DNA from: a virus
Length of the DNA stretch: 32,204 nucleotides
Strand: one strand, 5' to 3'
Virus record (IMG/VR): IMGVR_UViG_3300037586_002662
Span: 1-32,204 of that record
Shown: positions 12,703-20,325 of the stretch, piece by piece
How positions within the stretch are numbered: position 1 is the stretch's first letter
How the letters are laid out: every line of letters begins with the position of its first letter
Notes under the pieces: model-generated
Seen by the model: only the letters and a program-made list of their open reading frames with translations
Told to the model about the DNA's origin: nothing
Databases searched by the model: none
Position numbers and translations under genes: made by a program

Positions 12703-14239
12703 GGGTCACCTCGTCTTCTTCTAAATTTAATCTTGTTTCATCAACAGAATATTCAATTTCTGTTAATCTTAATTTTTTACCTGAAATACCAAAACTACCA
12801 ACAGTAACAGTATAAATATCTCCTAAGGCATAAGTGTTTGCATCTGATCCATAATCCATAGTTACTGTTATTTTGTATCGTGGTTTATTCTTTTGGTCTA
12901 TAACTTTCTTTGCCGCAAACCAACCCTGCCATTGTGCTTCATCCCAAATATTATTGTTAAAAGCAGTATCTGTACCAGCAGTTGCTACAGTTCCTGAAGG
13001 AACTCCAACTGCACTTCTTGTATCAAATTGCATACTATAAGGTCCAGCATAACTGGTTGGATAACTAGCAGTCCTAACTAAAACCCCACTTGTTTGTGAT
13101 TGTGTTGCCCAATTACCTGAATTATTAGTAAACTCATTGTTAATCAAAGCTTCCCCTATTGTATTTGTTGAAGTAATATACTCCCACTTACTCCCACTTC
13201 CTGCTCCACTTGTCCAATCAAAATAAGGAAACTCCATTCCGTTCCCTTCACAATCAAAACCAGCGTTATAAATTGCCGCATTAACCACATCTTCTGTATC
13301 TTTCTTTGGTTTTACTTCTGTGATTGCATCTGTTCCTTCAACAATAGTATCGGAAGAAGAAGTAGGTTTTGCTTTCCAATTGAACTCATACCTATCATCT
13401 GTTGCATTATAAACAATGTAATAGATATATTGACCATTGCCTGTGTGTTTATCTGAAGACAAATCATCAATAACTTCAATCGCACTTTTGTAACTCATAG
13501 TGTAGTTAACTTGAACCGAAGTTGTATCATTACCAATATTAGTCCATTCTGTTGAGTCTTGCCCATAGATTGTCCTATCTTGATTAAATTCATTTAGTTG
13601 CCCAATAACATCTTGAATAAAATCGTGAGAATTATTCAATGAAACTCCTGGTTTAGTAAATACCAACCCGTTAAATAATTGAGACATAAAACTTTCTCCT
13701 CTAACACTCAAACTTCTCCTGTTAAAATTAAAAGTACCATTAATAGAAGAGATTATTCCTTCATCTATTATATCACTATCAGTAAAAGTATCTGTATTCT
13801 TTATTCTATAAATCCTAATTAAATCATCAGCTTCTATAACAGGATATTCTACTTTAATATTGCCTATACCTGTCGTTGGAGCCCCCACAAAAGTTAATGT
13901 TGATCCAGAAATAGTGTATTCAGTAGTGTAAATTTGTAACACACCACCAACATAAACAAAACATTTCTGTTCTGTTCCATCAACATGTTGACTTGGAAGT
14001 GGCCCAAAATCTAATGTAAAAGCAGTAGTTGCCCCATCTCCATCATAAAAGGTTTCAAAATACTTATTGTTAGCATTTAACACACCAAAATTAAAAGTAT
14101 CTTTCTTCTTACCAACTGCTCTTGTTACTTCTATGTCTCCAGCATCAGCTAAAGTAATAGCATTCGCTGCTGTAGCCCACGAATTAGTTGTAGTTATTTT
14201 CTTCCTAACCTGTACTCTCATACGACTATAATTTACCAT
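12692..14239 (-). CDS. Tail hub/baseplate-like protein
   Basis: 515 residues. The gene follows the distal tail gene and precedes the fibres, the usual place of the gp27/late-control-D-like tail hub. Residues about 1-60 and 140-520 look like a hub: alternating strands, MSYKSAIEVIDDLSSD, IVYNATDDRYEFNWKA and a C-terminal LTEIEYSVDETRLNLEED. Between them (about 63-135) sits an apparent inserted beta domain (YDGDGATTAFTLDFG, VYVGGVLQIYTTEYTISGS) of a type common in phage fibres. ATG 14239 lies 1 nt after the previous stop. Hub identity is inferred from order and general pattern. Confidence 0.6.
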   Translation of the reverse strand: MVNYSRMRVQVRKKITTTNSWATAANAITLADAGDIEVTRAVGKKKDTFNFGVLNANNKYFETFYDGDGATTAFTLDFGPLPSQHVDGTEQKCFVYVGGVLQIYTTEYTISGSTLTFVGAPTTGIGNIKVEYPVIEADDLIRIYRIKNTDTFTDSDIIDEGIISSINGTFNFNRRSLSVRGESFMSQLFNGLVFTKPGVSLNNSHDFIQDVIGQLNEFNQDRTIYGQDSTEWTNIGNDTTSVQVNYTMSYKSAIEVIDDLSSDKHTGNGQYIYYIVYNATDDRYEFNWKAKPTSSSDTIVEGTDAITEVKPKKDTEDVVNAAIYNAGFDCEGNGMEFPYFDWTSGAGSGSKWEYITSTNTIGEALINNEFTNNSGNWATQSQTSGVLVRTASYPTSYAGPYSMQFDTRSAVGVPSGTVATAGTDTAFNNNIWDEAQWQGWFAAKKVIDQKNKPRYKITVTMDYGSDANTYALGDIYTVTVGSFGISGKKLRLTEIEYSVDETRLNLEEDEVTLGS

Positions 14240-14240
14240 T

Positions 14241-14903
14241 TTATACTGTTTCAGTAAAAGTCATTGTATAATTCCATCTTGCCCCAAACTGTTCATCTCC
14301 TGTTGCAATACTTATATCTGCACTATCAACTGCTACACTCAATGTATTCAACAAAGTATTACTCCCTGTCTTAACATATCCTGCTGTTGGTCTCCCTTTC
14401 AAAGCAGTTTTAATTTCATATCCTTCTCCACTCGTAAAAATATCGGTATCAACAGATAAGATAGTTCCACTATCAACTGCACTAATTGTTGCATAAGTCC
14501 CATCTGTTGTATTTATTGCTATTTTACCAGAAGCATTAGAAGTAAATGAAGCAGTTGAATCTACCAGTTTACTTGCTGAAGTAGATGTTGTTGTTCCTGA
14601 ATACAAATTCCCAGTTGGAATTACTAAAGTAATTGGAGTCGTGCTAACTAATGTTGCAAAATCAACCATCAAATCTTGGTTCATTGTGTTAGTTCCAATA
14701 TTGTTAACATCAATAATCCCTCTAATAATGATGGGTGAATTTTCATACCCTTCTGCACTTGTCTCTTTAATATCATAAGTCCCCAATATTGGTTTCTTAC
14801 TAATATTATTCTTCCAACTCCAAGTAACATCAACACCATTCATCTCTACTGCTGTTCCACTATTAACACTGGCGTGTTTAATCAAAATATCTGCTGTAAC
14901 CAT
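14241..14903 (-). CDS. Distal tail-like protein with inserted beta domain
   Basis: 220 residues, directly downstream of the tape measure, the position of distal tail proteins in siphoviruses. N-terminal strands (ADILIKHASVNSGTAVEMNGVD) and C-terminal strands (RWNYTMTFTETV) would form the core. Residues about 100-165 (SASKLVDSTASF, GKIAINTTDGTYATI, SGEGYEIK) form a separate beta module that recurs in many virion proteins of tailed viruses and looks inserted. No enzyme motif. The assignment rests on synteny and composition. Confidence 0.6.
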   Translation of the reverse strand: MVTADILIKHASVNSGTAVEMNGVDVTWSWKNNISKKPILGTYDIKETSAEGYENSPIIIRGIIDVNNIGTNTMNQDLMVDFATLVSTTPITLVIPTGNLYSGTTTSTSASKLVDSTASFTSNASGKIAINTTDGTYATISAVDSGTILSVDTDIFTSGEGYEIKTALKGRPTAGYVKTGSNTLLNTLSVAVDSADISIATGDEQFGARWNYTMTFTETV

Positions 14904-14905
14904 CT

Positions 14906-16357
14906 TTAATTCTTAGCAACCTCCATATTAATTACCTTAGCAACCTGTTCTGCTAATTGTCTTGCATCTCCAAGTGTATCTATATTTATCACCAAATCAA
15001 TCACTTTAGAGGCTTTATTGTAATCATCTTTTCCAAAATAATCAAATTTGTTTTTGTCAAATTCCTTGCTAATATATTCTCTCGCTCCACTAAAATCAAC
15101 TTTCCCAATATCTCCAATTGTAGATCCACCAACTACTGACATCACTTTGTTATAAATACTCAAAACAGAGTTTATTTTACTAATCAAAAAGTTTATTCCT
15201 TTCTCAACAAGCCAAATTAATCCTTGAGTAAAGATTTTACCAATATCATTTGTTAAGTTTTTCATAAAGAGTAATACATTGGCTATTGCTAAGATTGCTC
15301 CTAACATAATCTTATACATTAATCTTGTTAATGCTAATGCCGCTTTAGTAATATGTTCAACAAAACCATCAAAGTCACCATTAAGCAAATCAATTAATGA
15401 CTTCCATATTTCTGAAACAATAGTTTTTACTCCCCCAAAAGCATCTTTTACAAATGATGAAATAACACCAAATGTATCTTTAACAAAATCAGCAAACCCA
15501 CCAAAGTTTGTTTTCCACAGAAGTATCGCTACTAAAATTGCAGCGGCAATAATTCCTAATGGAACAAGAAGTGCTGAAAATGATGATCCAAGACCACCCA
15601 TTGAAGTAATCAATCCTTTAATTGCTAATCCTACTGGACCTTTAAACAAAGTAACTATTCCATTGAATAGTAATACAAATTGTGAACCAAAGAACATGAA
15701 TGCTCCAAGTGCAATCCCTAATGCAATTATCCCTGCTACCAACTTTGGGTTTTTTTGAACCCACTTAGAAACAGCCATAACAATCCTTTCTATTTTAGGC
15801 ATAAGTGGTCCAAGTGCTCTATTAATTGCCGAACCTATAACAAATTTGAGATATTCCCACCACCCACCTAATCGCTGGATAGCTGTCCCTTGAATATTTG
15901 CACTCTCCATAATTTTCTTAAATGAAGCAGTAGCAGACTTAGCTATAGAAGTGAATATTCTTTGAAGTTGCATACCAAAAAACATAAATGAAAGGAACTC
16001 CATACGGAATCTTTGAAACGCACCAGTTAAGGTATTTGTAGTTTTTCTTGCTTTCTTCATCTTAGGAATTAGTTGTGTTAATCCTAAAGATCCCATCACT
16101 CCTTTCGTAGTTACTTTATGAAGACCTTGAAATACTTTGGTTGTTTGCCTTGCTTTTGCAGAAGCCTTATCTAAATGGGCTTGCATATCTCTGGTGTTAA
16201 ATTCTCTAAATTTATTTAAACCAACATCAAATATTGGATTCTTGAGTTTAGAAAGATTCCTTAACTTTGCCATCCTACTAATAAGTGTGTCAATATTTTT
16301 GATTGCACCAGCAGTATTAGCAGTAACAAACAATCCCAATCTACTCTCAAGTCCCAT
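14906..16357 (-). CDS. Tail tape measure protein
   Basis: 483 residues, the longest mostly helical protein of the tail cluster, immediately downstream of the two overlapping chaperone frames: the classic tape-measure position. Residues 1-140 are basic amphipathic helices; about 205-280 form several hydrophobic segments (AGIIALGIALGAFMFFG, LVPLGIIAAAILVAILLW) and about 335-370 more (AILAIANVLLFM). Hydrophobic patches are typical of tape measures, which can insert into the host membrane. Length sets tail length; using the usual 0.15 nm per residue this predicts a tail near 70 nm. Start ATG 16357 has GGAGA upstream. Confidence 0.88.
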   Translation of the reverse strand: MGLESRLGLFVTANTAGAIKNIDTLISRMAKLRNLSKLKNPIFDVGLNKFREFNTRDMQAHLDKASAKARQTTKVFQGLHKVTTKGVMGSLGLTQLIPKMKKARKTTNTLTGAFQRFRMEFLSFMFFGMQLQRIFTSIAKSATASFKKIMESANIQGTAIQRLGGWWEYLKFVIGSAINRALGPLMPKIERIVMAVSKWVQKNPKLVAGIIALGIALGAFMFFGSQFVLLFNGIVTLFKGPVGLAIKGLITSMGGLGSSFSALLVPLGIIAAAILVAILLWKTNFGGFADFVKDTFGVISSFVKDAFGGVKTIVSEIWKSLIDLLNGDFDGFVEHITKAALALTRLMYKIMLGAILAIANVLLFMKNLTNDIGKIFTQGLIWLVEKGINFLISKINSVLSIYNKVMSVVGGSTIGDIGKVDFSGAREYISKEFDKNKFDYFGKDDYNKASKVIDLVINIDTLGDARQLAEQVAKVINMEVAKN

Positions 16358-16369
16358 TTTTAATGTCTC

Positions 16370-16570
16370 CTATTTCTTTTTAGCCATTTTACTTTGTTTC
16401 TTTTCTTCCTTGTTAAGCTCGTCAACAATAACTCCATAAGCTGAAATGGGCAAGGTCATCATTTGCTCCCAAGACCAACCCATTTCCTTCATAACAATAA
16501 CCATTGTATGAATTAACTTATTTGAATTATTGTTTTTTAAGCGGTGTATTCTTTTTCGCAACTCCATCAT
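16370..16570 (-). CDS. Tail assembly chaperone, downstream (T-like) frame
   Basis: This frame lies between the G-like gene and the tape measure and overlaps the former by 44 nt in the +1 frame. Its functional part reads MKEMGWSWEQMMTLP, AYGVIVDELNKEEKKQ and a Lys-rich tail, the pattern of T domains that recruit the tape measure. Its only early ATGs (16570, 16567) lie inside the G frame without a good ribosome-binding site, so I expect it to be made mainly as a G-T fusion by frameshifting. A fusion through the A6 run would be about 156-157 residues. Independent initiation is not excluded. Confidence 0.7.
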   Translation of the reverse strand: MMELRKRIHRLKNNNSNKLIHTMVIVMKEMGWSWEQMMTLPISAYGVIVDELNKEEKKQSKMAKKK

Positions 16571-16841
16571 CTAAACCATTAACTCTCATAATTGCTTCTG
16601 AAAGTTCTTGAAAATGTGCTATTGCCACACCTTCTATTTCTTCATCGGTTGCTTCTGGAACACTATTCTTCAAAGTAAGCTTTATCAATGAAGTAATTGC
16701 CTTAGCTTGTTTGGCAGAGTCTTCGCTCCCCAAATTAACAATTACATCCATATCTTTCATTGTTAAAGGTTTAATCAATAATGATTCTCCTTCAATTTTA
16801 ACTTCTACAGGTTTCCCTATTAATTTACTTAATCTACTCAT
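16527..16841 (-). CDS. Tail assembly chaperone, upstream (G-like) frame
   Basis: 104 residues: a short beta start (SKLIGKPVEVKIEGESLLIKPLTMKDMD) followed by helices (AKQAKAITSLIKLTLKNSVPEATDEEIEGVAIAHFQELSEAIMRVNG). This matches the length, charge and order of siphovirus tail chaperones such as lambda gpG, which coat the tape measure during assembly. It ends PLKKQ, and its final codons contain an A6 run where the T-like frame can be entered. ATG 16841 overlaps the preceding stop (ATGA). Confidence 0.8.
   Translation of the reverse strand: MSRLSKLIGKPVEVKIEGESLLIKPLTMKDMDVIVNLGSEDSAKQAKAITSLIKLTLKNSVPEATDEEIEGVAIAHFQELSEAIMRVNGLDDGVAKKNTPLKKQ
16533..16538 (-). other. Probable programmed frameshift site (A6)
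   Basis: In the G frame the minus strand reads CTT AAA AAA CAA TAA. A lysine tRNA on AAA can slip +1 (or -2) and still pair with AAA, entering the T frame at AAC AAT AAT. The site is 2-4 codons before the G stop, as expected for low-efficiency fusion. An alternative A5 run lies at about 16554-16558. Confidence 0.55.
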
Positions 16842-17131
16842 TTTTGTCCTCCACTCCCAAGTGTCTTAGGAGCTTTCTTTTCGTTCTGTTCTTCTAATGT
16901 TTGTTTAAGCTGTTCTACTTCTACCTTCAACTCATTGTACTGCTCAAACAACATTAACTCTTTAGCATTCCCTTTCATCCCATCTAACAATAATTTAAGC
17001 CCAAAAGCATAGTTATCATTAGTCTCTTTCTTACAGTATTCCGAAAAAGCCTTAAATATCTTTAACGGACATTTGGTAATACTAAAATTTATTGTTGTTA
17101 AATTCTCAACCTTCTCTTTCACTTCACCCAT
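16838..17131 (-). CDS. Hypothetical protein with C-terminal coiled coil
   Basis: 97 residues, strong GAGGTG before ATG 17131. Residues 10-50 (INFSITKCPLKIFKAFSEYCKKE) suggest a small strand-helix domain; residues 58-88 (LMLFEQYNELKVEVEQLKQTLEEQN) form a coiled coil; the end is Lys/Gly-rich. It lies just upstream of the tail chaperones, overlapping by 4 nt. The N-terminal part loosely resembles a ribbon-helix-helix but lacks clear agreement. Function unknown. Confidence 0.6.
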   Translation of the reverse strand: MGEVKEKVENLTTINFSITKCPLKIFKAFSEYCKKETNDNYAFGLKLLLDGMKGNAKELMLFEQYNELKVEVEQLKQTLEEQNEKKAPKTLGSGGQK

Positions 17132-17366
17132 TTTTCACCTCGACCAGCCAAAACTGCTGTGTCTTATCTTTGAATATTTTGAAATCTTCTGTTAATGGGA
17201 AAAAGTGGTCACATATTTCATAGTAACAAGTATCTTCGCATCGGATCATAATGTTCTCTTTCCCTGCTTCGTTTAATCTTTTCACTCCTTTAAACCCTTC
17301 TCTTTTTGGGAATTCAATTTTTTCTAATTTCATAATCCTTTTCATCATATCTGCTTTTGATACCAT
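17124..17366 (-). CDS. Hypothetical protein (80 aa)
   Basis: 80 residues with GAGGTGG upstream of ATG 17366; it starts inside the end of the glycosyltransferase gene. The N-terminus is helical and basic (KADMMKRIMKLEKIEF). The C-terminal half has aromatic strands (CYYEICDHFFPLTEDF, TQQFWLVEVKNG) and three cysteines (43, 47, 52), so a small metal site is possible. Family not recognised. It may belong with the glycosyltransferase cassette or with the tail genes that follow. Confidence 0.55.
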   Translation of the reverse strand: MVSKADMMKRIMKLEKIEFPKREGFKGVKRLNEAGKENIMIRCEDTCYYEICDHFFPLTEDFKIFKDKTQQFWLVEVKNG

Positions 17367-18343
17367 TCGTGTCCACCTCTATCAAACGCTATTTCACAAG
17401 CATCTTTCCATCTCTTCACACTATTTTCATAGTTAAACCATTCAACTTCTTTCTTAGCTCTCGCCATAATTTCTTTTACTTTGTCAGGTTGTTCTCTAAC
17501 GAATTTGAACACCCTCTCAGTGTCTTTGTAATCATACGGGTCAACTGTCAACTCAGGCATAAGTTTGTTGTATGACCAAACTCTGTTGCTTCCAATAACA
17601 GGTTTACCTACACAAGCCATCTCAACACCATTTCTTCCATAAGTGTGATAAGCACATGGATCATAAATCACACTCTCTCCTTGAAGTCTTTGCATGTAAT
17701 CTGGAAAATCCATAAGCTCTGCTTTCTTATCAAACATAAACCTGTTAAATTTCCGCATTAAATCAGCAGACTCTTTGTAAGCATAAACTGTTGTTTTACC
17801 AACCAGTCCTTTTTCTTTCATCTTGTTTAACATACGAGAAGGAATATAACTTTCCCCGTGCCACCAATGATAAAGAAACCCCACAGACTTAGACCCAGCA
17901 TCTAAGTCTGTTCCCATCCTCTTCAAATATTTTGTGTTGGTAGGGTGAGGTATTGTAAAAGTACCGTCTAACATATTGGAAACTTGGTGTGGTTCTGTAC
18001 TAAAAACCATATCGCCCATCCTTTGTATGTTGTCATACTTGTATGGATCAATCTGCCACCTGTTCCAACATTCAGGAACATAATCATTATTCAATATTAA
18101 CTTCGTTGAACTATTCCTCAATCTCCTTCTTATCTCAGGAATAAAAGGCATATCAACAGGAGTCATATTAACCTGAACTTGGTCATAATCTTCCAAATTA
18201 TCTTTTATTTGGTTAAATGCATTAATCTCTCCTCTATGTGCAAATATCCAATTAAACATTCCAGACCTTGCAGGTTGTTCTTCTAACGCTCTTGCAATAT
18301 GTTCTGGTACTTCATTTCCACCAACTATCAAACTAAATTTCAT
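17345..18343 (-). CDS. GT-B fold glycosyltransferase (GT4-like)
   Basis: 332 residues from ATG 18343 (MKFSLIVGGNEVPEH), with GGTGG upstream; a GTG at 18355 is less likely. N-terminal Rossmann-like half: FSLIVGG, WIFAHRG, KLILNNDYVP, TFTIPHPTN. C-terminal half holds the donor-binding pattern of family 1/4 glycosyltransferases: YDPCAYHTYGRNGVEMACVGKPVIGSN (about 227-253, quoted in two parts of the same stretch) followed by VREQPDKVKEIMARAKK. It transfers a sugar from a nucleotide donor. It sits in the middle of the tail genes with a sugar-type methyltransferase, so virion glycosylation or host surface glycan alteration is likely. Acceptor unknown. Confidence 0.82.
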   Translation of the reverse strand: MKFSLIVGGNEVPEHIARALEEQPARSGMFNWIFAHRGEINAFNQIKDNLEDYDQVQVNMTPVDMPFIPEIRRRLRNSSTKLILNNDYVPECWNRWQIDPYKYDNIQRMGDMVFSTEPHQVSNMLDGTFTIPHPTNTKYLKRMGTDLDAGSKSVGFLYHWWHGESYIPSRMLNKMKEKGLVGKTTVYAYKESADLMRKFNRFMFDKKAELMDFPDYMQRLQGESVIYDPCAYHTYGRNGVEMACVGKPVIGSNRVWSYNKLMPELTVDPYDYKDTERVFKFVREQPDKVKEIMARAKKEVEWFNYENSVKRWKDACEIAFDRGGHEWYQKQI

Positions 18344-18504
18344 TTCGTTTTCCACCTTTTCATATTTAAATCAGTCTTATCCCGTTCCTTGTAGCAGGGA
18401 AGGGTGTGAGGGTTTCCAATGGTGGAACGGGAAGAAGACCTGACCTCGCACACATTGTGTACATGATATGGGAAATCCAATATTCCCACTTTTGAAATGC
18501 TCAT
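18340..18504 (-). CDS. Small protein between methyltransferase and glycosyltransferase (54 aa)
   Basis: 54 residues starting MSISKVGILD, with C19 and C37 as the only cysteines and a basic end (NMKRWKTK). I choose this frame because both ends overlap neighbours as ATGA: its ATG overlaps the methyltransferase stop and its TGA overlaps the glycosyltransferase start. Two other frames across the same DNA are also open, one giving a 46-residue protein with CGG and CTQC. The region is more GC-rich than its surroundings and contains a 9-bp inverted repeat. Which frame is used is uncertain; function unknown. Confidence 0.5.
   Translation of the reverse strand: MSISKVGILDFPYHVHNVCEVRSSSRSTIGNPHTLPCYKERDKTDLNMKRWKTK
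18380..18432. repeat. 9-bp inverted repeat in a GC-richer patch
   Basis: TCCCGTTCC (18380-18388) pairs perfectly with GGAACGGGA (18424-18432) across a 35-nt loop. The patch stands out in AT-rich DNA. It may be an RNA stem within the methyltransferase-glycosyltransferase message or simply coding sequence. There is no T-tract, so it is not a typical terminator. Confidence 0.5.
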
Positions 18505-19082
18505 ACAAACCACCACACATTTGAAAAGACTTGAAGGTGTTTGTTATTTTTGTAAGCATAATCAATTACTGCTTTTCTAACAGTATATTCTCTTAATTTA
18601 TTGTGCCAATTCCAATCATCTCCAATAATCACTGCGTCAGGAAAATATTTCATTGAATCAACTATGTCATGCATTGCTCCATTGTAATCGTGAGCTGCGT
18701 CAATATAAATGACATCTGGTTTCATCTTCATTTCATAACACTCTTTTAACCCTTGTTTTGTACTCATCCTACATACTTTAACTCTATCTTTGAAATCCCA
18801 CATATTAACTAAAAATGTTTCATACAAATTTAATAACTTATCTTTAACATCTTCTCTCCCTTTATGTCCAGGATTTCCTTCCCAGTGGTCTATTGCAACA
18901 ACAGTAGCATTCGGTGCTTGTTTTGCAATAAATCTGGTTGATTTACCTAGCCAAGAACCTAACTCAATAACTAACTTAGTTTTGTCATTAAGGTAAGCTT
19001 TTAACACTTGTTCATTTGCTTTTTGAAACCACCCGTGTTCATCAGCTGGTACATTTGGTTTTTTGTCAGGCCATTCATTCAT
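18501..19082 (-). CDS. SAM-dependent methyltransferase (Methyltransf_24/TylF-like)
   Basis: 193 residues. ATG 19082 is set by GGAGGA upstream. Motif I is VIELGSWLGKS (38-48), the ribose-binding acid is D65 in VAIDHW, then VIYIDAAHDYNGAMHDI (124-140) and IIGDDW (152-157). The AAHDY and GDDW positions are typical of metal-dependent sugar O-methyltransferases and cephalosporin hydroxylase-like/Methyltransf_24 proteins. Together with the following glycosyltransferase it probably builds or caps a methylated glycan. The first gene after the tail-tube terminator. Confidence 0.82.
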   Translation of the reverse strand: MNEWPDKKPNVPADEHGWFQKANEQVLKAYLNDKTKLVIELGSWLGKSTRFIAKQAPNATVVAIDHWEGNPGHKGREDVKDKLLNLYETFLVNMWDFKDRVKVCRMSTKQGLKECYEMKMKPDVIYIDAAHDYNGAMHDIVDSMKYFPDAVIIGDDWNWHNKLREYTVRKAVIDYAYKNNKHLQVFSNVWWFV

Positions 19083-19105
19083 CTTCAATTCCTCCAAATT
19101 AAAAT

Positions 19106-19132
19106 AAAAAAAAATGTAAGCTTAATGCTTAC
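19106..19132 (-). terminator. Stem-loop plus T9 terminator after the tail tube gene
   Basis: On the minus strand GTAAGC, loop ATTAA, GCTTAC (19127-19132 with 19116-19121) is followed after one base by nine T (19106-19114). The TAA stop of the tail tube gene is inside the first arm. It should limit read-through from the abundant tail-tube message into the glycosylation cassette. Confidence 0.8.
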
Positions 19133-19812
19133 GTTACATACGCTCCAGTCCAACTTCTTGTGGTTGTTACTGACCAAGTCAAACTTCCCCTTGCTTTGTC
19201 AATTAAACCTTTTCCTAAAGAAGTAGTCATTGTTGCCAAAGTTGTTCCTGCTGAAGTTCCTACACCTACACCTTCATCTTCAATGTAGTTTGGGTATCCA
19301 TCTGGATCAGTAGCTGAGAACTCAAAGTTCAAAGTTCCCTTAAAGTATTCATCTGCACTAAATTCTTTGTCAAAAGTAATTGCCTTACAATCAACAAATA
19401 CCATACGATAAATACTTGCAGCAACAGCTGGTACAGTAATTGTTCCAGTTGACAAATGACTAGCTGCACTTTGGAACCAAAAGATTATTCTCCATTGGCT
19501 AGGTACTTGGTCTGAACTAACAACTCTTCCAGTCATAGCACCTATTGTAGCTCCACTTGTTCCACTTCCAAATTGAACATAGTCAAAGTCACTTGTGTTA
19601 ATCATTACTTCAAATGATAAACTAAACTTCTCCCGTGGTTTCTGGAAGTTAAATGTTTTATTTCCAAATGCAAAAACCTCATCTGTTGATGATGTTCCTC
19701 CACTTACATTCCAGCTCAGCATCTTTCCTTCTACATTATAGACTAATGCTTTGCCGTTTTCTTCAAACGTAATTATTACGTCTTCTCCTTCAAAATGATC
19801 TGGTAATGCCAT
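19129..19812 (-). CDS. Major tail tube protein
   Basis: 227 residues with GGAGG before ATG 19812. The sequence has the tail-tube layout: N-terminal strands (EDVIITFEENGKALVYNVEGKMLSWNVSGG), a central domain (FNFQKPREKFSLSFEVMINTSDFDYVQFG) and a strand pair with FSADEYFKGTLNFEFSATDPDG before the C-terminus, as in gpV-like tubes. Length, position between tail terminator and chaperones, and its own strong terminator all agree. It polymerises around the tape measure to form the tail tube. Confidence 0.82.
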   Translation of the reverse strand: MALPDHFEGEDVIITFEENGKALVYNVEGKMLSWNVSGGTSSTDEVFAFGNKTFNFQKPREKFSLSFEVMINTSDFDYVQFGSGTSGATIGAMTGRVVSSDQVPSQWRIIFWFQSAASHLSTGTITVPAVAASIYRMVFVDCKAITFDKEFSADEYFKGTLNFEFSATDPDGYPNYIEDEGVGVGTSAGTTLATMTTSLGKGLIDKARGSLTWSVTTTRSWTGAYVT

Positions 19813-19854
19813 TTTATATTATCCTCCTAATATTGTTTTTTATCGTGTCAATCA

Positions 19855-20325
19855 TCATTTTCTTCCAAATACAATTCTTCTTTCAAATTCTCTTGCTACT
19901 TGTTTAGTATCACTTCTAAACTGCCTCATCGATTTAGACCAAAAATTTGTCGGTTTATTTTGAGGGTGTGGTTTCTTACTAAAAATGGGGTTATTCGGTT
20001 GATGATAATCAGATTTTTCTGTTCCTTTCTCAACAATTATAGGTAAGATTTTACCATACTTATCTCCTCTCTCATCAAAAAAGACTTTATGTCCTCCAGT
20101 AAATTTCTTTTTATGCAACCTCCTCCTTAAAGGAGTTGGAGTATTGTGATTAGTTAACCCAATATCTGGGTGTTTATGTGAAGGTATATTCCGAGAGACA
20201 ATTTGCTTAAACCTAAGTGCCAATGCATCAGTCATCTTATTTGGCTCTGTCTTCATCCTTTTCCTAATTCCATTATATATTTTAATGGAATTGTCTATAC
20301 CAACTCCCCTTATATCTAGTCTCAT
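19855..20325 (-). CDS. HK97 gp10-like tail completion protein
   Basis: 156 residues, strongly basic, beginning MRLDIRGVGIDNSIKIYNGI, with a helical N-terminus and FWSKSMRQFRSDTKQVAREFERR near the end. The form is that of HK97 gp10-like proteins: N-terminal amphipathic helix, a basic Gly/His-containing middle (SHKHPDIG, HKVFFDERGDKYGKIL) and a C-terminal helix. It starts inside the preceding stop (ATGA), between the tail terminator and tail tube genes as usual. It joins tail to head or completes the tail. Confidence 0.7.
   Translation of the reverse strand: MRLDIRGVGIDNSIKIYNGIRKRMKTEPNKMTDALALRFKQIVSRNIPSHKHPDIGLTNHNTPTPLRRRLHKKKFTGGHKVFFDERGDKYGKILPIIVEKGTEKSDYHQPNNPIFSKKPHPQNKPTNFWSKSMRQFRSDTKQVAREFERRIVFGRK

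Noticed and set aside
15279-15758. Long plus-strand open frame opposite the tape measure gene
   Set aside because: It is antisense to a well-supported helical protein, has no ribosome-binding site, and its Pro/Asn-rich product reflects antisense codons.
18377-18517. 46-codon cysteine-containing frame (CGG ... CTQC) overlapping the 54-residue gene
   Set aside because: It lacks a ribosome-binding site and does not abut the glycosyltransferase start, whereas the alternative frame overlaps both neighbours exactly.
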